From a virus, in IMG/VR virus record IMGVR_UViG_3300030329_005371, positions 1 to 64,000 of that record: a stretch of 64,000 nt of DNA. One strand, 5' to 3'. Under the pieces are notes generated by a model. It did no database searches, was not told the DNA's origin, and saw only the letters and a list, made by a program, of their open reading frames with translations. Shown here piece by piece: positions 15,380 through 22,784 of the stretch; the first letter of the stretch is position 1, and every line of letters begins with the position of its first letter. Both the position numbers and the translations under genes were made by a program.

Positions 15380-16392
15380 AACTCTTAATGGAAAATTGGC
15401 GGAAGTATTTGACGGAAGATATTACTGTCGATCTAGAAGGCCCTACCGGCGCCATGCCGCCGCATCTGCTTCGCAAGCAAAAACGACAAAAAGACGCGCA
15501 AGATCTATTAAAATCTATGGGATTTTCTGTTCACAGAGAACTTGGTAGAGGCGCCTTTGGTGTAGTATATGAAGTTGAGAATAGCACAACAGGCGAGCGC
15601 TCGGCGGCTAAAGTTGTGTCAGATGAAAGTACGCGCGAGATAGAAAACTACAAGTTTGCTATGGAAGAAAAAGCTTTTATGCCAGAAAAATACGCTAAGT
15701 ATCTTCCCAATGTTAAACAGCTTATAACTGGTGGCGGAAGCACTATAATTTTAATGGAATTGCTTGAACCACTTGATCCGCAAACAGCGCAAGAGCTTTT
15801 CGCAGCACAAGATGCCCCCACTGTATCGAAAAAAACAGAAAGAATCTTAAAAAATCCCGAAGCAGTAGCCGAGATAGTCGAGAAAGCCATAGAACACAAT
15901 ACAATTTTAGATCAAATAAGATTAACTCCAGAACAATATTCAGAAATTACGAGTGTTGCCGTAAACGCGGCGACTCAATCACCACATTCAGATGCTGACG
16001 AGCTAATAAATACGATCTATGGTGCCGTAGTAGGAACGTCTACTTTTCAAAGCGTTGTGGGGAAGGCATTCGTCCCTGCGACCTCTATAGCTTTTGAGAA
16101 GGCGTTAAAAGATACTATTCTATATTATTTTGATAAACAAATTGTTCCCGTTCACCAGCCAAAGCCCGGTGACGAAGAGTCTGATCGCGGATACTGGACT
16201 GGACCCTCTCTTGAAAAAGTAGAAGGCATGTTTCCAGAAGCAGAAGGCTTAATGAGTGCGATGAAATATTTTATGCAAGATAAAGGGTGGCGGCCGAAAG
16301 ATGTACATATAAAGAATGTTATGCGTAGACCAGATACTAAAGATTTCGTTATTGTAGATCTCGGACTATTTAAAAGAGGTATATACCAATAA
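15376..16392 (+). CDS. Capsid-targeted protein-kinase-like protein
   Basis: Leader MKLLMENWRKYLTE, then a kinase-like fold. The glycine-rich loop is LGRGAFGVVYEV (56-67) with Lys79 in AAKVV and an ILMELL hinge-like strand. Near the C-terminus are a catalytic-loop equivalent, DVHIKN (Asp309, Asn314, spaced as in kinases), and a metal-binding DLG at 328-330. About 130 helical residues sit between hinge and catalytic loop, and the chain stops 8 residues after DLG, so the usual C-lobe after the activation loop is absent. The key ATP- and metal-binding residues are present, so activity is plausible. Cargo of the packaged set; targets unknown. Confidence 0.8.
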   Translation: MKLLMENWRKYLTEDITVDLEGPTGAMPPHLLRKQKRQKDAQDLLKSMGFSVHRELGRGAFGVVYEVENSTTGERSAAKVVSDESTREIENYKFAMEEKAFMPEKYAKYLPNVKQLITGGGSTIILMELLEPLDPQTAQELFAAQDAPTVSKKTERILKNPEAVAEIVEKAIEHNTILDQIRLTPEQYSEITSVAVNAATQSPHSDADELINTIYGAVVGTSTFQSVVGKAFVPATSIAFEKALKDTILYYFDKQIVPVHQPKPGDEESDRGYWTGPSLEKVEGMFPEAEGLMSAMKYFMQDKGWRPKDVHIKNVMRRPDTKDFVIVDLGLFKRGIYQ

Positions 16393-16409
16393 TAATGGGA
16401 GACAAATAA

Positions 16410-18530
16410 ATGGCATATAATACCTCCGAGGGCCCTAGAGAAATTGGCGACCTTAAGAATGAAGAGGATACCGATACTCAAATCGACTGGTCTCAAGACA
16501 AAATCTCTTTTTTAACAAATAACATTGTTCGTTTTGTTATTGATAATAGTGGAATCTCAATCCCTACTGGAATGGTATTTTCAGGGCCAGCAGCCAACCT
16601 AGTTACAAGTGGCTATCTTAAAGTTTCCGGCAGCTCTACATTAGGTACAGATGGGGCTGATATTATTAATGTGGTGGGAGAATTAACCGCATCTAAGGGC
16701 GGCTATTTTGGTGGGAATATTAAGGCCGTGACCGGAGGAAGCACACTTGTGCTTGATGTGGATACATCATATAAGGCTAATCCTGGATTGTGGGCTGATG
16801 GCACTCATCTTGTCTTGGGAAGCGTGGCTAACAACGATCTGTTAATTTATCTTAATAATACAGAAACACTACAAATCACTAAAGGCACAAACGTTGTATC
16901 TTATACATCTCATGGTGGCACCGGTGATCACAAATTTGTCGGCAATGTTGGTATTGGTGTATCCGATCCGGATGAAAAACTAGAAGTTAGTGGCGCCATT
17001 CATATTTCAGCAGAATTAGGAGGAAGCGATATTCCAAGCACCCCAGCTGCTAATGATGGCGGCGTGCTTTACGGTAAAGAAGATGGAAAGCTTTACTATA
17101 AATCCGATACAGTTTCCGAAACTGATTTAACGGCTGCTGGTAGTGGTATTTCCTTTAACGGCTCAACAGCCAATGGTATTGTCACATATGGTGGTGCTAC
17201 TACAGCAGATGTAGAATCTAATTTAACTTTTAATGGTTCTCTTTTATCTGTGACCGGTGATATTTTTCTAGCGAACGATAACGATGTTATCGGACGAGAT
17301 GATGGCTCTACTCGATATGGAAACTTTCAGTTTAATAGTACCGAGACAAGATTTCGATGGGGAGGTACCGACCGTGTAACATTCCTTGCTGGCGGAAACG
17401 TTGGAATTGGTGTCACCGATCCTGACACATCATTAGAAATTAGTGGAGCTATTCATATTTCGGCAGAGCTAGGAGGAGGTGATGTGCCAAGCACTCCAGC
17501 TGCTAATGATGGTGGTGTGTTATATGGTAAAGAAGATGGTAAAATCTATTGGAAATCTAATACAGTTGCTGAAACCGATTTAACAGCCGGCGGGAGTGGT
17601 GGCACACCAGCTGGTTCTGACACACAAGTTCAGTTCAACGATGGCGGCTCATTTGGAGCTAGCTCTAACTTAACTTGGGATGATACAACATTAACGGCGA
17701 CCGGATTAGATTGTACCGGAAACACTACTCTTGGTGATGCGTCTGGTGATAGCGTTACTATTAACGCAGCAACAATTAATATAGCAAATGTGGCGGCCGG
17801 CACCGATAATACTGTTTTAGTCTACAATGGCAGCACAATTGTTCATGATGAAATTGATTCTCGTGTTTGGGGTTCTACATTAGTAGATGCGACGGGAACA
17901 CCAGCAGATGATCAGATAGCAGTTTGGACAGATGCGAATACAGCAGAAGGTACTTCCAATCTAACCTTCGGTGGTTCAATATTAAAAGTTGTAGGAAACC
18001 TTTCAGCTTCAGGCAATGCGAATTTCGTGGGTCACATTACGGGCTCGGGCGATTTACGAGTTAGCGGAAGTATTCGCGGTAAACAAATACATGTAACCGA
18101 GCATGCTTTTCAAATTCCGGGTACAGCAGAATACATTATTCCATTTTACAATGCTACCCAAACTACAACATCGAACGCAGATATGAAAAATCAATGGGTA
18201 GTTCCTTTTAATGGCGCCTTGAAAAGAGCCTATTTTAGAGGACATACCGGTATCACCGGTGATGTCAAATTAAGACTTCTTACCGCATCTATAGCTCCAG
18301 GAGGTGCTGGGAACGTTGGAGTTGGTGAGTTAGATAACCCAGGCGTGAGATGCGCCGAAAACCAGACAAAAGGCATTCCTGCTCAAAATTATAATACAGT
18401 AGTTTATCCCTTTACGGGCTCTCAACACTTTCAAGCTGGAGAGATTGTAGGTATGACCGTTCAAGCTGCCAGCAGTATTGGAGATACTAACTTAACTCTA
18501 GTGTGGGAGCTAGATGTATTTGGCATTTAG
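16410..18530 (+). CDS. Tail-fibre-like structural protein with repeats
   Basis: A 706-aa Gly/Thr/Ser/Asn-rich protein typical of fibre or spike shafts. Two near-identical units of about 70 residues (from GNVGIGVSDPD near 178 and GNVGIGVTDPD near 329) both continue with EVSGAIHISAEL-type and NDGGVLYGKEDGK-type stretches. SGSLNVSGN-like beta repeats occur elsewhere, and a globular C-terminal domain (about 560-706) could be the receptor or trimerisation end. GGGAG precedes ATG 16410. It lacks the capsid leader, unlike its neighbours. Probably a tail-fibre or virion-decorating protein; the exact part is not determined. Confidence 0.78.
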   Translation: MAYNTSEGPREIGDLKNEEDTDTQIDWSQDKISFLTNNIVRFVIDNSGISIPTGMVFSGPAANLVTSGYLKVSGSSTLGTDGADIINVVGELTASKGGYFGGNIKAVTGGSTLVLDVDTSYKANPGLWADGTHLVLGSVANNDLLIYLNNTETLQITKGTNVVSYTSHGGTGDHKFVGNVGIGVSDPDEKLEVSGAIHISAELGGSDIPSTPAANDGGVLYGKEDGKLYYKSDTVSETDLTAAGSGISFNGSTANGIVTYGGATTADVESNLTFNGSLLSVTGDIFLANDNDVIGRDDGSTRYGNFQFNSTETRFRWGGTDRVTFLAGGNVGIGVTDPDTSLEISGAIHISAELGGGDVPSTPAANDGGVLYGKEDGKIYWKSNTVAETDLTAGGSGGTPAGSDTQVQFNDGGSFGASSNLTWDDTTLTATGLDCTGNTTLGDASGDSVTINAATINIANVAAGTDNTVLVYNGSTIVHDEIDSRVWGSTLVDATGTPADDQIAVWTDANTAEGTSNLTFGGSILKVVGNLSASGNANFVGHITGSGDLRVSGSIRGKQIHVTEHAFQIPGTAEYIIPFYNATQTTTSNADMKNQWVVPFNGALKRAYFRGHTGITGDVKLRLLTASIAPGGAGNVGVGELDNPGVRCAENQTKGIPAQNYNTVVYPFTGSQHFQAGEIVGMTVQAASSIGDTNLTLVWELDVFGI

Positions 18531-18537
18531 TAATTAA

Positions 18538-18951
18538 ATGGAACTTATCTCGACCCATTTTTGTAAAGCCGCTAATGTTGGCTATCATGGAAATTTATTT
18601 GGCGGGACGATGTTATCGTGGCTAGATGAGGCGGGAGCTATCTTTGCTTGCCAAGCTTGCGATACTCCACGAATGGTAACTAAAAAAATATCAGAAGTAG
18701 TTTTTAATAAACCTGTAAGGCCCGGGCAGATTATTAAGATTTATGGTGAAGTTAAATCTGTGGGGAATCGTTCTATAATAGTTCGTCTAGAGGCTCGCAG
18801 GCATAGTGTCTATAATGGCTCTCAGCGAACTGTACTTACAACAGACATGACGTTTGTTCGTATTGATGGAGATGGAGAAGCAATTCCCATTAGCGATAAA
18901 GTAAAAACAAAATATAACCTTGCGGGAGAACACAATGAAACTACTACTTGA
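18538..18951 (+). CDS. Hotdog-fold acyl-CoA thioesterase
   Basis: A 137-aa protein of the YciA/ACOT-type hotdog thioesterases: HGNLFGGTMLSWLDEAGAIFA holds the conserved N-x-x-G-G-x-x-(hydrophobic)-x-W-x-D signature with the catalytic Asp, followed by the long beta strands of the fold. It hydrolyses acyl-CoA thioesters in the cytoplasm; the chain-length preference cannot be read. It sits between the fibre gene and a packaged-type gene and overlaps the latter by 17 nt. No capsid leader. Confidence 0.82.
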   Translation: MELISTHFCKAANVGYHGNLFGGTMLSWLDEAGAIFACQACDTPRMVTKKISEVVFNKPVRPGQIIKIYGEVKSVGNRSIIVRLEARRHSVYNGSQRTVLTTDMTFVRIDGDGEAIPISDKVKTKYNLAGEHNETTT

Positions 18952-19387
18952 AAATTGGCGAAAGTATATAAATGAAGTTGCTATGGGTCATGACATGGCA
19001 AAGTCCATTGAGTATACGGGATTTGTTTTAGACGAAGTTTCGCATCAAAAACTAGCACAGCTAGCGCCCGAAGGTTGGAAAGTTTTTGCGCATCACATGA
19101 CAATGATCCCGCCGACAGAACAAAAACAACGTTTGCCCTCCGATCAGTTTTATGAAGGGTGTTTAACTGTCACCGGAATCGCTCAAAACGACCGCGTTGT
19201 TGCTGTAAGGGTTGACAGCGAGAGCCAAAACCTGTATAATAAGATTGAAGGCCTTCCACATGTTACTATTGCTACAAACCCGGAAGCCGGCGGAAAACCC
19301 GCAATGTCTAATGAATTTTCAGAGCAAGACTTTCAGCCCATTGATCCTATTGAGATTTGTGGAATAGTGGAAGAAGTCTTAAGATGA
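18935..19387 (+). CDS. Capsid-targeted 2H-phosphoesterase-like protein
   Basis: Leader MKLLLENWRKYINE, then about 135 residues with two HxT motifs, HMT (54-56) and HVT (109-111), the hallmark pair of the 2H phosphoesterase superfamily that acts on 2'-3'-cyclic, 2'-5' and cyclic-oligonucleotide phosphodiesters. The opening strand YTGFVLDEVSHQKL fits the family's first strand-helix. T4 gp57B (Acb1), an anti-CBASS nuclease, belongs to this superfamily, so signal degradation is an attractive guess, but only the motif pair supports it here. ATG 18935 is chosen because it opens the leader; it overlaps the thioesterase end. Confidence 0.7.
   Translation: MKLLLENWRKYINEVAMGHDMAKSIEYTGFVLDEVSHQKLAQLAPEGWKVFAHHMTMIPPTEQKQRLPSDQFYEGCLTVTGIAQNDRVVAVRVDSESQNLYNKIEGLPHVTIATNPEAGGKPAMSNEFSEQDFQPIDPIEICGIVEEVLR
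19212..19240 (+). promoter_or_regulatory. Consensus sigma70-type promoter inside a coding region
   Basis: TTGACA (19212-19217), a 17-nt spacer, TATAAT (19235-19240): a perfect consensus located within the 2H-like gene. It could give separate expression of the genes from 19384 onward. A chance match is possible because the bases also encode conserved protein. Confidence 0.45.
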
Positions 19388-19596
19388 AGCTCCTACTAGA
19401 AAATTGGCGCCAGTTCTTAACGGAATCAACAATTCAAAATGCCTTGTTGGCTTTTATGTTAAATATGAGAGATCATGAAAAAAAGAGACCCGCGGATGTT
19501 AAAGCATTGAACGATAAAGAATTATTGCGATATATTAAAACTCACAATCATATGATAGACAATAATGAGTTATTTAATTTTATAAGAAGTTTATAA
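19384..19596 (+). CDS. Small capsid-targeted-type protein (70 aa)
   Basis: Leader MKLLLENWRQFLTE, then only about 56 residues: a basic, helical mini-domain (AFMLNMRDHEKKRPADVKAL ... ELFNFIRSL). The start codon overlaps the previous stop by ATGA; the last base of its stop is the first base of the next start (TAATG). Function unknown. A short cargo like this resembles the small T4 internal proteins. Confidence 0.72.
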   Translation: MKLLLENWRQFLTESTIQNALLAFMLNMRDHEKKRPADVKALNDKELLRYIKTHNHMIDNNELFNFIRSL

Positions 19597-20183
19597 TGAA
19601 ACTCCTACTTGAAAATTGGCGGAAGTATCTTAAAGAACAAGAAGGGCAATACCAAATCTATTGTGACATGGATGGAGTGCTCGTTGATTTTGTTGCGGGA
19701 ACTGTAGAGCATATCACTAAACAACTACAAGCAGGCGAGGCCGAAGAGTTAAAGGAAAGGATCGGCAGAGATTATGTAACCGAAGAAGACATTCATTACA
19801 GCAATCCAAATAAAAATAAGCACATTCGAGCTTACATGTTTGAAGAACTTGAACATCACGCAGAGTTTTGGGAGAATCTCCCATGGATGCCAGGAGGAAA
19901 GGAATTGTGGAATTTTATTTCTCAATTTAATCCTTATATTCTGACGGCGCCCATGGGATATGGTTCCGAAATAGGAAAACAAGCTTGGATTGATAAAAAT
20001 TTACAACCACCACCTTCGAAGGTTTTTATGTCGCACGATAAGTTTAAATGGGCGGCACCAAATCATATTTTAATTGATGACTTCACAAAAAACACAGTTC
20101 CGTGGGAAAAAGAAGGAGGAATAGCGATTCTTCATACCGATGTTGGGGTTACGATTAAAAAGCTTGAAGAGCTTGGGCTTTAA
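19596..20183 (+). CDS. Capsid-targeted HAD-family phosphatase (5'-nucleotidase-like)
   Basis: Leader MKLLLENWRKYLKE, then a HAD hydrolase. Motif I is CDMDGVLVDF (catalytic Asp24 and Asp26), motif II is in YILTAPMGYG, and motif IV is HILIDDF. The arrangement resembles small 5'(3')-deoxyribonucleotidase-like HADs, which dephosphorylate nucleotides. About 181 residues remain after predicted cleavage. Packaging would put the enzyme in the cell at the moment of DNA entry. Substrate not determinable from sequence. Confidence 0.8.
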   Translation: MKLLLENWRKYLKEQEGQYQIYCDMDGVLVDFVAGTVEHITKQLQAGEAEELKERIGRDYVTEEDIHYSNPNKNKHIRAYMFEELEHHAEFWENLPWMPGGKELWNFISQFNPYILTAPMGYGSEIGKQAWIDKNLQPPPSKVFMSHDKFKWAAPNHILIDDFTKNTVPWEKEGGIAILHTDVGVTIKKLEELGL

Positions 20184-20206
20184 GCCTACTTATAAGTAGG
20201 AGGCTT
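20182..20206 (+). promoter_or_regulatory. Hairpin that covers a ribosome-binding site
   Basis: AAGCCTACTTA pairs with TAAGTAGG and GGCTT immediately after the HAD gene. The stem contains the AGGAGG that would serve the gene at 20211, so the structure could act as a weak terminator or hide the ribosome site. Only three T residues follow, so a strong terminator is unlikely. Confidence 0.45.
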
Positions 20207-20210
20207 TATC

Positions 20211-20531
20211 ATGCCAAATGATCAAGGATGGGAAACATACTCTAAGTTAGTGATACAACAGTTAGAAACTCTTAGTGCTGGTATTGAGAGCATGCGAGTA
20301 GAATTACAGCTCGTAAAAGAGCAGATTACAAAAATTAAAGCGAAAGAGGATCGCTTAGAAGAGTTAAAAGCCTGGAAGGATAAAATAGACGAGGTTGCCT
20401 CCCCATCACAAATGAAATATGCGTTAAGGGAATTAGAAAACTTAAGAACATTTAAGACAAAAGCTGTTACAATATTCGCAGTAGTTCAGTTTGCGATGGG
20501 AATTTCTTTAGCTATAATTGGTTTGTTATAA
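20211..20531 (+). CDS. Coiled-coil protein with C-terminal membrane anchor (106 aa)
   Basis: Residues 10-80 form a long charged helix with heptad character, and residues 84-106 are a transmembrane tail (VTIFAVVQFAMGISLAIIGLL). A tail-anchored coiled coil facing the cytoplasm. Function unknown; the AGGAGG site is inside the preceding hairpin. Confidence 0.65.
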   Translation: MPNDQGWETYSKLVIQQLETLSAGIESMRVELQLVKEQITKIKAKEDRLEELKAWKDKIDEVASPSQMKYALRELENLRTFKTKAVTIFAVVQFAMGISLAIIGLL

Positions 20532-20548
20532 ACTGCCTATTTACTTTG

Positions 20549-20839
20549 ATGGCGCAAAAAACTAATCCTACAACTGATCTGGTAAAAAGAATAATGAAGC
20601 AAATCTCCGGTAATTTAACCGAAGAAGATGAGCTGATTCCAGAAGTTGCTATTGATGGCTCGGGAGAAATATGGTGTTGGGATCCAACAAATCGATGTCA
20701 TCGTAAATTATATCGCGGTGTAAAAGCTTTTATTTTATATGAAAATTATGATAATTTTGGAAGAACTTTAATTTATACACACGCCGGCGATATGATATGT
20801 ATCGACCCAGAGGAATTATTACACACAGGATATGATTGA
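20549..20839 (+). CDS. Hypothetical protein (96 aa)
   Basis: Starts MAQKTNPTTDLVKRIMKQI at ATG 20549 (a TTG three bases earlier is less likely). The C-terminal half has several aromatic beta strands (EIWCWDP ... AFILYENYDNFGRTLIYTHAG). No family recognised. Its stop overlaps the next start (TGATG). Confidence 0.55.
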   Translation: MAQKTNPTTDLVKRIMKQISGNLTEEDELIPEVAIDGSGEIWCWDPTNRCHRKLYRGVKAFILYENYDNFGRTLIYTHAGDMICIDPEELLHTGYD

Positions 20840-20976
20840 TGTTATTTAAATTTGGCAAGTTTTGGCAAACAGCCGCTCTCGTTTTGGGAGCTTGGATTTT
20901 TTATGGTATTTGGGACTTTGAATTTACAGTTATTACACTTTTAGCATGGATTCTCGCACTTAAGCTATATGATTAA
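20839..20976 (+). CDS. Small two-pass membrane protein (45 aa)
   Basis: ATG 20839 to TAA 20976. Two hydrophobic segments (TAALVLGAWIFYGIW and FTVITLLAWILALKL) separated by an acidic turn, with a short basic N-terminus, so an N-in hairpin is likely. Coupled to the previous gene by a TGATG overlap. Too short for most gene finders; unknown role. Confidence 0.5.
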   Translation: MLFKFGKFWQTAALVLGAWIFYGIWDFEFTVITLLAWILALKLYD

Positions 20977-21175
20977 TAAAATGACGAGAAAAAAGAAAAA
21001 AATAGTTCAACGAATTAACGAAGTAGAAATCATTAATCGACGGACACGCAAATATAGAAAAATTAACCTGAAAGAAAAGGAAATTATTGTCTTTAATGAG
21101 GATCTTAAGGAATTTCAGCTATTACCACCCCTTAGTGCTAGTTATGAGGAAACCAGTGAGCCTTGCAATGGATGA
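20969..21175 (+). CDS. Very basic small protein (68 aa)
   Basis: A Lys/Arg-rich N-terminal half (MTRKKKKIVQRI ... RRTRKYRK) and a mixed C-terminal part. Could bind nucleic acid (inference). The start is ambiguous between 20969 and 20981. It overlaps both neighbours by 8 nt. Confidence 0.45.
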   Translation: MINKMTRKKKKIVQRINEVEIINRRTRKYRKINLKEKEIIVFNEDLKEFQLLPPLSASYEETSEPCNG

Positions 21176-21434
21176 AAAAAACACTTTTGGTGAGCTTATA
21201 GCGAAAACCTTCGATATTGGAGATATTGTTGAGTGGTCGACATGGAATAGAGAGAATAATGATTGGGATTCACATTATGGAATTGTTGTGGAAATAAAAA
21301 ACGAATTCCGCTCCAGTAGATTGGTATCAATTTCTACTGTGAAGCCTGTAAATGACGCGTCAATAGAAATAGATTTCTTTACTGCTAGTTTAAAGCTTGT
21401 TTCTAAGTCAAATTCAACGGATAAAATACAATGA
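21168..21434 (+). CDS. Small SH3-like barrel protein
   Basis: An 88-aa protein with IGDIVEWSTW, then YGIVVEI, then strands (RLVSISTVKPV): the recurrent barrel pattern. ATG 21168 is chosen; the frame opens further upstream in the previous gene. It overlaps the VOC gene start. Confidence 0.55.
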   Translation: MDEKNTFGELIAKTFDIGDIVEWSTWNRENNDWDSHYGIVVEIKNEFRSSRLVSISTVKPVNDASIEIDFFTASLKLVSKSNSTDKIQ

Positions 21435-21772
21435 TGTCAGTTATTGACCACATTGCCATACTTGTAGACGATTTAGAGGTCGCAGAAGAGTGGTATACCG
21501 GAAAATTAGCCGGAAAAGTGACTTTTCGCGACTCAAAGTATATTAGAATGACTGTTTCGAACACAAATATCGCTTTAATTGATAAAAATCACTATCCATA
21601 CGCACATTTTGGTATTTTAGTCGAAAAAAAGGAAGATTTGCCGTTAGAAATGGGCGAAGTGGTCTATCATCGCGATGGAACGACTGGGGTTTACGTAAAA
21701 GACCCATTTGGAAACTATTTAGAGTATATTTGCTACTGCGATGAAGAAAAAGAGGTATTTTTAAGTGATTGA
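21431..21772 (+). CDS. VOC (glyoxalase/dioxygenase-fold) protein
   Basis: A 113-aa single vicinal-oxygen-chelate domain: VIDHIAILVDDLEVAEEWY at the start, HFGILVEKK in the middle and VYVKDPFGNYLEYICY at the end, the classic beta-alpha-beta-beta-beta halves. VOC proteins include glyoxalases, dioxygenases and antibiotic-resistance (fosfomycin, bleomycin) proteins. His7, His59 and Glu102 could form a metal site. Substrate unknown. Start ATG 21431 or 21434; it overlaps the next gene by 8 nt. Confidence 0.8.
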   Translation: MMSVIDHIAILVDDLEVAEEWYTGKLAGKVTFRDSKYIRMTVSNTNIALIDKNHYPYAHFGILVEKKEDLPLEMGEVVYHRDGTTGVYVKDPFGNYLEYICYCDEEKEVFLSD

Positions 21773-22781
21773 CGTTTTAAAAGGCTTAATTAGACAATTT
21801 ATGCCGTTTGCGCAAGAAAAAATGGGCTTTGATCGACCTCCTAAGCTATTTTTGCGTGATGATCCGCAAAATGCGGCAAATCCGCTTGGAAAAACCGGTT
21901 TTTATGACCCAGAAGCCGAATCTGTCACTTTATACACTACTGGACGTCACCCAAAGGACATTATGCGCTCTTTGGCGCACGAATTGATGCATCATACGCA
22001 AAAATGTAATGGAGACTTTGACAATGTGACAACTATGGGCGAAGAAGGCTATGCGCAGAGCGATCCGCACATGAGAACGATGGAAATTCAAGCATACCAA
22101 GCATCTATTGTGTTTAGAGATTGGGAAGACAGTACAAAAGGTACTATTTACTACGAACATTTACAAAAAGGAGATAAAAGTTCAATGTCTACAAAAAATT
22201 GGAAAAACGGGGAATTAAAAAGTCTCCTGAGTGAAGCCTGGGGTTTTAAGATGGATCTCAGTAATTTTGGAAAGCTGGAGGAATATTCTGCTTCAGGCGT
22301 TGATCGCGGGCCCGGCGATGATCCAGAGGAAGAGAAAGAAGCCAAGCAAGAAACTGAAGGTGAAGAAACAAGCAAGCGCGAAGAAGAGGGGCTTGATGAA
22401 GCACATGATAAAGATTGGGGCATGGGTAAAGACGAAGATTCTCGTACCCGTCCCGGAGAGAAGGATTATACTGGGCACAAAGGTGATGAGTCTCACACCC
22501 ATCCCGGCGAAGAAGATTATGAAGGTGGCGCTGAGCGTCCTGAAGATCTCGCGCAAGAGTTAATGGACTTAGCGCAACGAATGAGTGATGCTGTAGGCGC
22601 TTCAGATGAAGTTGAAGAACTTGAAGAGGGAGAAGGCGATCGAGGAGATAAAGATCGCGAGCAAGGTAGGGACGCAGGAAGAGAGCACCGTGCTGATTCT
22701 AGCGGCAAAGGCGTAAGCGAAGCACAAGTCCGTCGCATCATTGCCAAGGTTCTTAAAGAAAGACGCAAGAAAGGAAAATAA
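21765..22781 (+). CDS. Zinc metallopeptidase fused to a scaffold-like acidic domain
   Basis: GTG-started 338-aa protein. Residues 1-135 form a compact domain with AHELMHH (HExxH at 72-76), a downstream EIQAY Glu candidate for the third ligand, and DPEAESVTLY before it: a metallopeptidase layout. Residues 141-338 are quite different, being acidic, charged and disordered-to-helical and ending KVLKERRKKGK, like a prohead core protein. Between them lies AAGGAG (22168-22173) followed by an in-frame ATG at 22185, so the second half may also be made separately. A protease with an overlapping scaffold would parallel lambda C/Nu3 (inference). Confidence 0.72.
   Translation: MIDVLKGLIRQFMPFAQEKMGFDRPPKLFLRDDPQNAANPLGKTGFYDPEAESVTLYTTGRHPKDIMRSLAHELMHHTQKCNGDFDNVTTMGEEGYAQSDPHMRTMEIQAYQASIVFRDWEDSTKGTIYYEHLQKGDKSSMSTKNWKNGELKSLLSEAWGFKMDLSNFGKLEEYSASGVDRGPGDDPEEEKEAKQETEGEETSKREEEGLDEAHDKDWGMGKDEDSRTRPGEKDYTGHKGDESHTHPGEEDYEGGAERPEDLAQELMDLAQRMSDAVGASDEVEELEEGEGDRGDKDREQGRDAGREHRADSSGKGVSEAQVRRIIAKVLKERRKKGK
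22168..22187 (+). promoter_or_regulatory. Internal ribosome site and in-frame ATG
   Basis: AAGGAG at 22168-22173, an 11-nt spacer and ATG at 22185, in frame within the metallopeptidase gene (codon 141). The product would begin MSTKNWKNGELKSLLSE and be about 198 aa, acidic and helical. The spacing is slightly long for an SD. Confidence 0.45.
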
Positions 22782-22784
22782 ATC

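Noticed and set aside
19212-19240. Treating the consensus promoter inside the 2H-like gene as proven
   Set aside because: Perfect boxes and spacing, but in coding sequence; listed only as a candidate because an AT-rich genome produces chance matches.
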